NCBI GenBank assembly: GCA_041665605.1
Contig: JBAYIO010000012.1
Span: forward strand, 9,715 to 73,714
Direction: 5' to 3'
Source: CAIPAT01 sp041665605
GTDB lineage: Bacteria; Verrucomicrobiota; Lentisphaeria; Victivallales; Victivallaceae
Length of the DNA stretch: 64,000 nt
A program made the position numbers and the translations under genes. Of this stretch, positions 44,825 through 51,949 are shown in pieces; within the stretch, counting starts at the first letter, position 1, and every line of letters begins with the position of its first letter. Under the pieces are notes generated by a model. The model ran no database searches. It was not told the DNA's origin and saw only the letters and a list, made by a program, of their open reading frames with translations.

Positions 44825-45886
44825 GTGAACCGTAATTTTTATATTGACCTGGCATTAAACGGGCTGCGAATGCCTATCGGCTCTGACCTGGTGCTGAAGG
44901 AAAAGGCTGACCACGAACAGAGGCTTTTTAACGGCAAACTGCTTGGCGAAGTTATTGTCGAGACTGCAAAAAGATTCAATACGCCGCTGGCGTTCCCGCT
45001 GATGGATCTGACCGTGGAAAAGGAGTGGCTTGTCGCGTTGCTCGGAATCCCCAGAAACAATATCAGGGAATGGCATTTTGAGAAGAACCCTTCGCCGGAA
45101 GATTTAGCTGTGGTAAAGCAGGGATTGCACGAAAACAAATATCTGACCAGGCGGATTCAGACCAACTGCGAGGCGATCAAGTATGTAGCTCAGAATTCAA
45201 CATATCTGCCGGTCGGAATGTCCATCGGTCCGTTCTCGATGATGACTACACTGATTTCCGATCCGATCACTGCGGTTTATATGGCCGGTACCGGAGCGAC
45301 TGCGCAGGAAGATGATGAGGTTGGAATGGTGGAGACCGCGCTGGAAATGTCTATCGCGATAATTCTGAAATCCATCAGAATGCAGCTTGAGCACGGCGCA
45401 AAAGCCATCTGCGTTTGTGAGCCTGCCGCCAACAAGGTATATATTTCCCCGATGCAGCTTGATGCCGGCTCTGATGTTTTCGACCGTTATGTGCTTAATT
45501 ACAATAAGCAGATAAGAAATCTGCTGGCTGAATATGACGCCGACCTTATTTTTCACGACTGCGGCGAACTGGTTGATTCAATGGTCACGAAGTATAATCA
45601 GCTTGATCCGGCAATCCTCAGTCTTGGCAGTTCCAGAAAGATATGGGAAGACGCCGGACTGGTCAGCGAATCCACCGTCCTCTTCGGTAACCTTCCGACC
45701 AAGAAGTTTTATTCCGACCGGGATATCGCCAAAGAACAGGTAAGGGAACTCAGTCTCACTATTCTTGAAAATATGAAAAAAACCAACCATCCGTTCATAT
45801 TAGGATCTGAATGCGATGTTTTAAGCGTTCCCGGCGCTACTGCTACAATTATGGAAAAGATCGAAGCAATGCTGACGGTTAAATAG
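44825..45886 (+). CDS. uroporphyrinogen-decarboxylase-family methyltransferase (MtaA/CmuA type)
   Basis: 353 residues from a GTG with an AAGGAA site. The fold is UroD-like: PLAFPLMDLTVEKEW, PVGMSIGPFSMMTTLISD around residue 127, and a C-terminal GSECDVLSVPGA. The HDC motif in IFHDCGEL (about 240) and the later Cys in GSECD match the H-x-C...C zinc site of MtaA/MtbA-type methylcobamide:CoM-like methyltransferases, whereas true UroD lacks it. It therefore probably transfers a methyl group from a corrinoid protein to a thiol acceptor. No corrinoid protein is encoded next to it. It is a single-gene unit. Confidence 0.8.
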   Translation: MNRNFYIDLALNGLRMPIGSDLVLKEKADHEQRLFNGKLLGEVIVETAKRFNTPLAFPLMDLTVEKEWLVALLGIPRNNIREWHFEKNPSPEDLAVVKQGLHENKYLTRRIQTNCEAIKYVAQNSTYLPVGMSIGPFSMMTTLISDPITAVYMAGTGATAQEDDEVGMVETALEMSIAIILKSIRMQLEHGAKAICVCEPAANKVYISPMQLDAGSDVFDRYVLNYNKQIRNLLAEYDADLIFHDCGELVDSMVTKYNQLDPAILSLGSSRKIWEDAGLVSESTVLFGNLPTKKFYSDRDIAKEQVRELSLTILENMKKTNHPFILGSECDVLSVPGATATIMEKIEAMLTVK

Positions 45887-45968
45887 TTCCTCTGTGTATA
45901 GTCGTTGAATGTATTGATTAATCAGCCGCCCGTGATATATTTCCTGTAAGAAAAGGAAGGGATTATAC

Positions 45969-46520
45969 ATGCTGCGGAATTGGCTGATTTTCTACTTGCA
46001 ATGCTGGCGTCCGTATCGCTACCGGCAGGCTCCCGCCGGCCTTTCCGATTTTGTGATCCCGACTTTCAATGCCGCGTTTTTCGTCCGCGTTATAACCCTG
46101 ATCATTGTCTCCTATATCGTATTCGGAATCTTTCTGATACCTGCATTCATCAAGGGCGGCAGCATGGAGCCGACCTACAAGCGGATCGGAGTCAATTTCT
46201 GCTGGCGGATGCGCTATCTGCTGCACGAACCGCAGCGCAAGGATATTGTAATTATCTATTATGCCGATAAAGTGCTGTTGCTGAAGCGGATCGTCGCATT
46301 TGAAGGAGAAACGGTCGAGTTCCGCAATGGCGATCTATATATCAACGGGATGATGCTTGAGGAACCGTATGTCAAATACGCCTGCGACTGGAATCTGCCG
46401 CCGCGGAAAGTCAAGAAAGACCATGTGTATGTAGTCGGCGACAATCGCAGCATGCCTATAGAGCAGCACAAGTTCGGACAGGTCGCCAAAGACAGAATTT
46501 ACGGAGCCCCGCTATGGTAA
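45969..46520 (+). CDS. lepB: signal peptidase I
   Basis: 183 residues, with an AAGGAAGGG site before the ATG. One membrane anchor at about 36-58 (FFVRVITLIIVSYIVFGIFLI). Catalytic Ser in GGSMEPTYK (about 65) and catalytic Lys in VLLLKRIVAFEGE (about 105) form the Ser/Lys dyad; the conserved VYVVGDNR box follows near residue 157, then HKFGQVAKDRIYG. It removes signal peptides from exported proteins at the outer face of the cytoplasmic membrane. The family box usually reads GDNR-x-S-x-DSR; here it is GDNRSMPIEQHKFG, a slight variation. It overlaps the next gene by 7 bp. Confidence 0.9.
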   Translation: MLRNWLIFYLQCWRPYRYRQAPAGLSDFVIPTFNAAFFVRVITLIIVSYIVFGIFLIPAFIKGGSMEPTYKRIGVNFCWRMRYLLHEPQRKDIVIIYYADKVLLLKRIVAFEGETVEFRNGDLYINGMMLEEPYVKYACDWNLPPRKVKKDHVYVVGDNRSMPIEQHKFGQVAKDRIYGAPLW

Positions 46521-47032
46521 ATAAGATCAGAATAAGCGTATTCATCAAACCGCTGTTACTGCTGCTTGCCGCTGCCGCCGGAGTCCTGATCTGGCATGTT
46601 TATTTCAATAAAAGCGATAAGGAGCTGATTAAGGAGCAGCTTTATCAGTTCCGCTCCAATGCCTCAAAGTACGCTGGAGAAGGCATGGCGCAGGGGGTGC
46701 TTAAGTGCAAAGCGCTGGAAAAGCTTTTTGACAAAACCTGTCATGTAAACATCAATGTTGACATGTTCGCCGGCAGTTTTTCTCCGGAAGAGGTATCATC
46801 AAAGGCGATATTCTGCCGGAATCACTGTGCCTCCGCTGTTATTAACTTCTATAATATAAAAGTCACGGTTGACGGCGATGCCGCGGACGCGGCTTTGACC
46901 GCATCGCTGGATGGTTCATCCAGAGACGGCAAACGCTTTAATGAGTACCGGGAACTGCTCTTCTCTTTGAAGAAAATCGAAGGTAAATGGCTGATTTATA
47001 AAATTGACATCCATCAGATCATCGAAAAATAG
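46514..47032 (+). CDS. uncharacterised membrane-anchored protein downstream of lepB
   Basis: 172 residues. One N-terminal membrane helix (about 10-29, IKPLLLLLAAAAGVLIWHVYF) and a periplasmic domain with alternating helix and strands; the end (DGKRFNEYRELLFSLKKIEGKWLIYKIDIH) resembles the last strands of NTF2/SnoaL-like cone folds, where a K-x-x-GKW-x-I motif is common. I assign no function. It overlaps lepB by 7 bp and is followed after 57 bp by a polyprenyl synthase gene, so it is probably expressed with them. Confidence 0.65.
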   Translation: MVNKIRISVFIKPLLLLLAAAAGVLIWHVYFNKSDKELIKEQLYQFRSNASKYAGEGMAQGVLKCKALEKLFDKTCHVNINVDMFAGSFSPEEVSSKAIFCRNHCASAVINFYNIKVTVDGDAADAALTASLDGSSRDGKRFNEYRELLFSLKKIEGKWLIYKIDIHQIIEK

Positions 47033-47089
47033 ATGATTATGCTTTAATGACGGTATATATTGCTTAAACTCCATAATAAGGAACTGGTA

Positions 47090-48157
47090 ATGCTGAACGA
47101 ACTATCGAATGTGGCGGCGCTGATTGACGCGGAGATTGATAATGACGATTTCCCGTCGGCGGTAAAGCCGGAATATCTGCGTCTGGCGGTAAAGGACTAC
47201 CCCTGCCGCGGCGGCAAGCGGCTGCGGCCTGCGCTGCTGCTGTGGTCCTGCGGTCTGGTTGACGGCGAGATTGACCACGCCATTCCAGCCGCCGCCGCAG
47301 TGGAGATTTACCACAACTGGACGCTGGTTCATGACGATATCATTGACAATGACAGTGTGCGCCGGGGAATGCCGACCACGCATATTCAGCTTGCGGACCA
47401 TGCCGTAAAACATTTCGGTGCAGACTTGGCTGAGGCAGGTAAATTCGGCAGGGATTTCGCCATTCTGGCTGGCGACATTCAGCAGGGCTGGGCAATCAAT
47501 ATGCTGCTAAAATCCGCGGAACGCGGAGTGTCGGCGCCGGTCACGCTGGCGCTGTGCCGCCGGATGCAGGAACTGGTGAACCGTGAACTGATTTCGGGCG
47601 AGGCACTGGACGTTGAATTCCCGCTCAGAGGATGGCGCAATATCAGTTCGGATGAAGTGATGCGGATGCTCTATCTCAAGACCGGGGCGCTGCTGCGCTT
47701 CTGCGCCGAGGCAGGCGCGGCAATCGGCACTGGAACACACGATTTTTCCGAACCGGTACTTGCCGCACTGGGCGAATTCGCCGCTTCCGCCGGCATTGCG
47801 TTCCAACTGCGCGACGACTGGCTGGGCATTTTCGGGGATTTTAATAAATTCGGCAAAAGTATCGGCGCCGATCTGGCTGAAGCCAAGCCGACAATTCTTC
47901 TGCTGAAGACCTTTGAACTTCTCGGCGAAGCTGACCGCAAAAAACTGGAATCGTTACTCGGTTTGCCGGAATATGCTGCCGGACAAATTGAGACCGTCAG
48001 AAACCTGATGCGCGATTCCGGCGCTGAGAAATATGTGCTGGACCAATCCGCGGAGCTGTCCGCTAAAGGCAAATCCATACTGCTGCAATTCGAGGACAAC
48101 CGCTACCGCCGGTTACTGCTGGAATTGAACGATTATCTGGTTTCCAGGGATAAATAA
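47090..48157 (+). CDS. polyprenyl (geranylgeranyl/octaprenyl-type) diphosphate synthase
   Basis: 355 residues from the ATG at 47090, preceded by TAAGGAA; an upstream TTG at 47060 is unlikely. Trans-isoprenyl synthase signatures: GGKRLRPALLLWSCG (about 38), first Asp-rich motif HDDIIDND (about 83), the KTGALLRFCAEAGA helix (about 197) and second Asp-rich motif RDDWLGIFGD (about 242). It elongates allylic diphosphates with isopentenyl diphosphate for quinone side chains or carrier lipids; chain length cannot be told with certainty. Its stop directly abuts the stop of the convergent AAC(3)-like gene. Confidence 0.88.
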   Translation: MLNELSNVAALIDAEIDNDDFPSAVKPEYLRLAVKDYPCRGGKRLRPALLLWSCGLVDGEIDHAIPAAAAVEIYHNWTLVHDDIIDNDSVRRGMPTTHIQLADHAVKHFGADLAEAGKFGRDFAILAGDIQQGWAINMLLKSAERGVSAPVTLALCRRMQELVNRELISGEALDVEFPLRGWRNISSDEVMRMLYLKTGALLRFCAEAGAAIGTGTHDFSEPVLAALGEFAASAGIAFQLRDDWLGIFGDFNKFGKSIGADLAEAKPTILLLKTFELLGEADRKKLESLLGLPEYAAGQIETVRNLMRDSGAEKYVLDQSAELSAKGKSILLQFEDNRYRRLLLELNDYLVSRDK

Positions 48158-48937
48158 TTAACTGCCGGAAAACGGGACTATCAGGAACATGGGGTCGCGT
48201 TTGATGATTCCGCCAATCAGTTCGGACATGCCCTGGGCGTCAATCAGTTTTGAATCGGCATCACCGACTCTGCCGTTCTGCTGCAAGGCATGTTCGAGAA
48301 GAACATTTTCAACCCGCGGATAATTCCTTTGCAGTCCCGGCATATGAGGCCAAGTGGGAACCGCAATAGTCCTGCCGCTGCTGTCAATCACCGACGGTTC
48401 AAACAACTGGCGGCAGACCGTCGGCGCACCGTTAGTGTTCTCTACTAAATGCAACGTGGTGTTTGAGTTGTGGTCAACGCCCAGCAGGAGTATTTTGCCC
48501 CATGCCTGAACCAGCTTATGATACGGCGAACCAATTCCGGCGGAAACCCGGCATTGTTCATGGTCTTTGAGGATGTCCCATGCTTTAGGCCCGATGCCGG
48601 CCGTGCAGTGAGTAGGGCTTAATGACCGGATGACGCCGGGCCGCTTTCTGAACGTTTCGGTGATGATGCCGAGCTCGGAAGGCGAATTCCGGATATCAAA
48701 AACACATTTGCCTTGTGCAAGTAAAAATTCTGAACCTTGCTGGAAAGACGGCATCAGCAGGGTGCCGCCGTCGCCGATAACTTCCAGCAGCGCGTCAATC
48801 ACGGTATCCGCGCCACCCTCCACCATGCCGGTACGGGAAAGCGAACTATGCACCAGCACGATATCGTTCAGCTTCAAACCGAGCGCTTTCAAGCCTGCGA
48901 CGATGTCCTGCCGGGTAACTGTTCTTCTTGTCGCCAT
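48158..48937 (-). CDS. AAC(3)-family N-acetyltransferase
   Basis: 259 residues. Matches the aminoglycoside 3-N-acetyltransferase (antibiotic_NAT) fold: IVLVHSSLSRTGMVEGGADTVIDAL (about 25-48), GGTLLMPSFQ (about 57), RNSPSELGIITETFRKRPGVIRSLSPTHCTAGIG (about 84-117), and LLLGVDHNSNTTLHLVE (about 150). Many chromosomal members acetylate amino sugars or peptidoglycan intermediates or have unknown roles, so antibiotic resistance should not be assumed. It starts 2 bp after the gatB stop and is probably in one operon with lpxB and gatB. Confidence 0.85.
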   Translation of the reverse strand: MATRRTVTRQDIVAGLKALGLKLNDIVLVHSSLSRTGMVEGGADTVIDALLEVIGDGGTLLMPSFQQGSEFLLAQGKCVFDIRNSPSELGIITETFRKRPGVIRSLSPTHCTAGIGPKAWDILKDHEQCRVSAGIGSPYHKLVQAWGKILLLGVDHNSNTTLHLVENTNGAPTVCRQLFEPSVIDSSGRTIAVPTWPHMPGLQRNYPRVENVLLEHALQQNGRVGDADSKLIDAQGMSELIGGIIKRDPMFLIVPFSGS

Positions 48938-48939
48938 TA

Positions 48940-50385
48940 TTAACTCTCGAGTTTCGACTTGAGCAGTTCGACCACCAGTTGCGGGTTGGCTTTGCCCTTG
49001 CTGAGCTTCATGACCTGTCCGACAAAGAACTGCAGCACCATGGTTTTGCCGCTGCGGTACTGTTCGACCTGAGCAGGATTCATTTCGATGGCCTGAGTGA
49101 CAAAAGTCTCTATTGCGGAAGAATCCGTGACTTGTACCAGTCCTTTTTCATCAACCACGGTTCTGGCGTCTTTGCCGAGGTTGAACATTTCCACGAAAAC
49201 ATCCTTGGCGATCTTGCCGCTGATGGTGTTATCTTCAATCAGTTTAACCAGCCCGGCCAGTTTTTCCGGGGTGATTCTGCATTCAGTGATGGAGGTTTCT
49301 GATTTAGCCAGTTCGCGCAGCAGTTCAGAGATGATCCAGTTGGCCATGATTTTCGGAGTTTTGACCAGTTTCGCGCCTTTATCGAAATACTCTGATACGG
49401 CTTTCTCCAGCGTCAGCACATGGGCGTCGTAAGGCGTCAGGTCGTAGTCCCGGACAAAACGGTCACGGGTGGCTTCCGGCAGTTCCGGCAGTTTCAGCCG
49501 TATTTCTTCAATCTGTTCAGGCGTGAGCGTAATCGGCATCAGATCCGGTTCCGGGAAGTAACGGTAGTCGTGGGCGTTTTCCTTGGACCGCATCAAATAG
49601 GTTTCGCTGCGGTCGTCGTTCCAGCCGCGGGTTTCCTGCGTGAGTTTGCCGCCTTCCTCCAGTACCTTTTCCTGACGCCATATTTCGTACTCCAGCGAAC
49701 GGTGGATCGAGCGGAAACTGTTGAGATTCTTGATCTCAATTTTAGTGCCGAACTGCTCAGCTCCGAGCAGACGGATGGAAACATTCACGTCACAGCGCAT
49801 CTGGCCTTTTTCCATGTCGCAATCGCTGATCCCGGCATACTGCATGATCTGTTTCAACGCGGTAAGGTAGGCATAGGCTTCATCGGCGGTGCGCATGTCG
49901 GGTTCGCTGACACATTCCATCAGCGGAACGCCGGCGCGGTTGTAGTCAACCCCGCTGCAATTTGCGTAATGGGTAAGTTTGGCAACGTCCTCCTCCAGGT
50001 GAATCCTGGTCAGTCCGATGTATTTATCCGCCATTTCCGCGCCTGAAAAACCTTTGCCGTAAATATGGATGCGGCCATTCGAGCAGAACGGCAGATCGTA
50101 TTGTGATATCTGATAATTCTTGGGCATGTCCGGATAGAAGTAACTCTTCCGGTCGAATTTGCTGAATTCGGCGATTTTGCAGGAACACATCACGCCGGCG
50201 GCGACAGTTCGCATGATCGCCTCTTTATTCGGTGTCGGGAGTACGCCGGGATAGCCCATGCAAACCGGGCATACCAGCGTATTCGGGGGCTCCCCGTATT
50301 TATTCGGGCAGGAACAGAACATTTTGGTCTCGGTTCTGACCTGAATATGGACTTCCAGTCCGATTACTGCTTCATATTTAGACAT
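48940..50385 (-). CDS. gatB: Asp-tRNA(Asn)/Glu-tRNA(Gln) amidotransferase subunit B
   Basis: 481 residues, usual length. N-terminal YEAVIGLEVHIQ and the zinc-type motif FCSCPNKYG ... NTLVCPVCMGYPGVLP, RKSYFYPDMPKNYQISQYD, GRIHLEEDVAKL-type segment TRIHLEEDVAKLTH, RAGVPLMECVSEPDMR and the C-terminal GatB/YqeY tail. With GatA and GatC it amidates mischarged Glu-tRNA(Gln) or Asp-tRNA(Asn). gatA and gatC are not nearby. Ribosome site AAGGG before the ATG. Located downstream of lpxB and directly upstream of an AAC(3)-like gene on the same strand. Confidence 0.95.
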   Translation of the reverse strand: MSKYEAVIGLEVHIQVRTETKMFCSCPNKYGEPPNTLVCPVCMGYPGVLPTPNKEAIMRTVAAGVMCSCKIAEFSKFDRKSYFYPDMPKNYQISQYDLPFCSNGRIHIYGKGFSGAEMADKYIGLTRIHLEEDVAKLTHYANCSGVDYNRAGVPLMECVSEPDMRTADEAYAYLTALKQIMQYAGISDCDMEKGQMRCDVNVSIRLLGAEQFGTKIEIKNLNSFRSIHRSLEYEIWRQEKVLEEGGKLTQETRGWNDDRSETYLMRSKENAHDYRYFPEPDLMPITLTPEQIEEIRLKLPELPEATRDRFVRDYDLTPYDAHVLTLEKAVSEYFDKGAKLVKTPKIMANWIISELLRELAKSETSITECRITPEKLAGLVKLIEDNTISGKIAKDVFVEMFNLGKDARTVVDEKGLVQVTDSSAIETFVTQAIEMNPAQVEQYRSGKTMVLQFFVGQVMKLSKGKANPQLVVELLKSKLES

Positions 50386-50513
50386 AGTTCAACCCTTTCT
50401 TGCCTGACTTATCAACAAAAGATTACGTAATTTATATGCTAATGGTATAATTTCCAGCTTTACCGGCATAATTTAAGACCTTAAAATGCGTTTTTGAAAC
50501 TCATGTATCAGCG

Positions 50514-51719
50514 TTACTTCGGGCTATGCTCCAGCATTTTGCGTTTACTTTCTTCCATGACAAAATCGAAACATGACAGTGCGGCCTTGCGGCAGGCGCC
50601 TTCGCTTCCGCCGGAGAGCATCCGGACGACGTCCCGCATTTCTTCTTCAACTTTCTGGCGGCGTTCACCGCCAGGAAGAATGCGCTCTACAGCGGCAGCC
50701 AGATTTTCGGGGCTCGCTTTCCATTGCAGATACTCTTCAAATACCTGCTTGTCAGCGATAATATTAACCATCGTAAAGAAACCGCGATACAGGCGCACCA
50801 GCATTCCGGCGACTACCAGCGTGAGAAAATTAAGCTTATAGGCCACGACCAGCGGCAGTCCGGCGATTGCGGATTCGACGGTGACAGTGCCGGAGGCCGC
50901 GAGTCCGGTGCCTGCCCGCTGCTGCCAGTAGGCGGTATCGCCGCATACCAGTTTAATTTCCGGCATTTTCTCTGCGCTGTGTGCCGCGGTGAATTTCCCC
51001 ATAATCTCCTTGCAGTGGTCGAGGATTTTTTCTCTTGGAGTGGAGATGACAAATTTCAGGTCGGGGTGCTTGCGGGAAAGCAGCAGGGCGGTTTCCAGCA
51101 TTGGTTGAAGCAGGCGGCTGATCTCCATGCCGCGGCTGCCGGGCAGCAGCAGGACAGTATCCGGATCGCGTTCAATGGACTCGTTGCGGCGCAGAGCAAC
51201 GATATCCACCAGCGGATGTCCGACAAAAACGGTGTCCAGTCCGGTATTGGCATATACTTCCGGTTCAAACGGAAAAATTACCAGCATTTTGCGACAGAAC
51301 TTCGCCAGTTTTGGAATCCGCTTTTTCCCCCAGGTCCAGACATGCGGGCTGATGTACCAGATTACAGGGATTTTGCGTTTGAACATGGCGGCGGCGAAAC
51401 GCAGGTTGAATCCCGGATAGTCAATCAGAATAATCGCGTCCGGTCTTTCCGCTTCGGCTTTTCTTATCAGAAAGAAGAAAATGCTGATGAACTTAAAAAT
51501 ATGCTTCAGTACTTCGATAAGGCCGACAACTCCAAGTTCAGACGAATCGACCAGGATGTTTATTCCGGCCTGCTTCATCATGGGACCGCCCATGCCGGAG
51601 ATTTCCACCTGTCTGCCGGCTGCCGCGGCAAGGATGCGCAGTTCTTCCGCCAGCCTTGCACCGTAAATGTCGCCGGAAGCTTCTCCGGCAAATATCCAGT
51701 ATTTATTTATTTCAGCCAT
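50514..51719 (-). CDS. lpxB: lipid-A-disaccharide synthase
   Basis: 401 residues. GT19 glycosyltransferase signatures: FAGEASGDIYGARLAEEL at the N terminus, SGMGGPMMKQAGI (about 42), IDYPGFNLRFA (about 98), WYISPHVWTWGKKRIPK (about 121), VFVGHPLVD and LLLPGSRGMEISRLLQPML (about 190), with the VTVESAIAGLPLVVAYK acceptor/donor loop near 285. It condenses UDP-diacylglucosamine and lipid X at the inner membrane in lipid A synthesis, evidence for an LPS-bearing outer membrane. Other lpx genes are absent from the window. It is divergent from the GAF-EI phosphotransferase gene. Confidence 0.93.
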   Translation of the reverse strand: MAEINKYWIFAGEASGDIYGARLAEELRILAAAAGRQVEISGMGGPMMKQAGINILVDSSELGVVGLIEVLKHIFKFISIFFFLIRKAEAERPDAIILIDYPGFNLRFAAAMFKRKIPVIWYISPHVWTWGKKRIPKLAKFCRKMLVIFPFEPEVYANTGLDTVFVGHPLVDIVALRRNESIERDPDTVLLLPGSRGMEISRLLQPMLETALLLSRKHPDLKFVISTPREKILDHCKEIMGKFTAAHSAEKMPEIKLVCGDTAYWQQRAGTGLAASGTVTVESAIAGLPLVVAYKLNFLTLVVAGMLVRLYRGFFTMVNIIADKQVFEEYLQWKASPENLAAAVERILPGGERRQKVEEEMRDVVRMLSGGSEGACRKAALSCFDFVMEESKRKMLEHSPK

Positions 51720-51769
51720 AATTGATTGAATCGCCTGTTTGTTTCGAGTTAAATATTCTAATCAAAATA

Positions 51770-51797
51770 TCAGTCCAAATCCTGATTGTCGGACTGA
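51770..51797. repeat. inverted repeat between lpxB and ptsP
   Basis: TCAGTCC (51770-51776) and GGACTGA (51791-51797) form a perfect 7-bp inverted repeat with a 14-nt loop in the 230-bp divergent intergenic region. The word GTCGGAC overlaps it at 51788 and recurs at 51803. There is no T-run, so an operator is more likely than a terminator. Confidence 0.4.
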
Positions 51798-51949
51798 AAT
51801 ATGTCGGACATCCGGATTTTTAACATATTAATGATACTTATTCTGTGTTAATGTACTCTTAGTTATTGATTTTTCGAGATTTAACAGTAACTTACTGACC
51901 TGTTTTTTTATTAAAAATACACATTTTAGACTTGAAAAAGGTTTTTATA

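Noticed and set aside
46514..47032. Assignment to a named NTF2/SnoaL family
   Set aside because: Only the last strands resemble the fold; the evidence is too thin to name the family.
48158..48937. Aminoglycoside resistance gene
   Set aside because: Family membership is clear, but the housekeeping operon context and the diversity of the family do not support a resistance claim.
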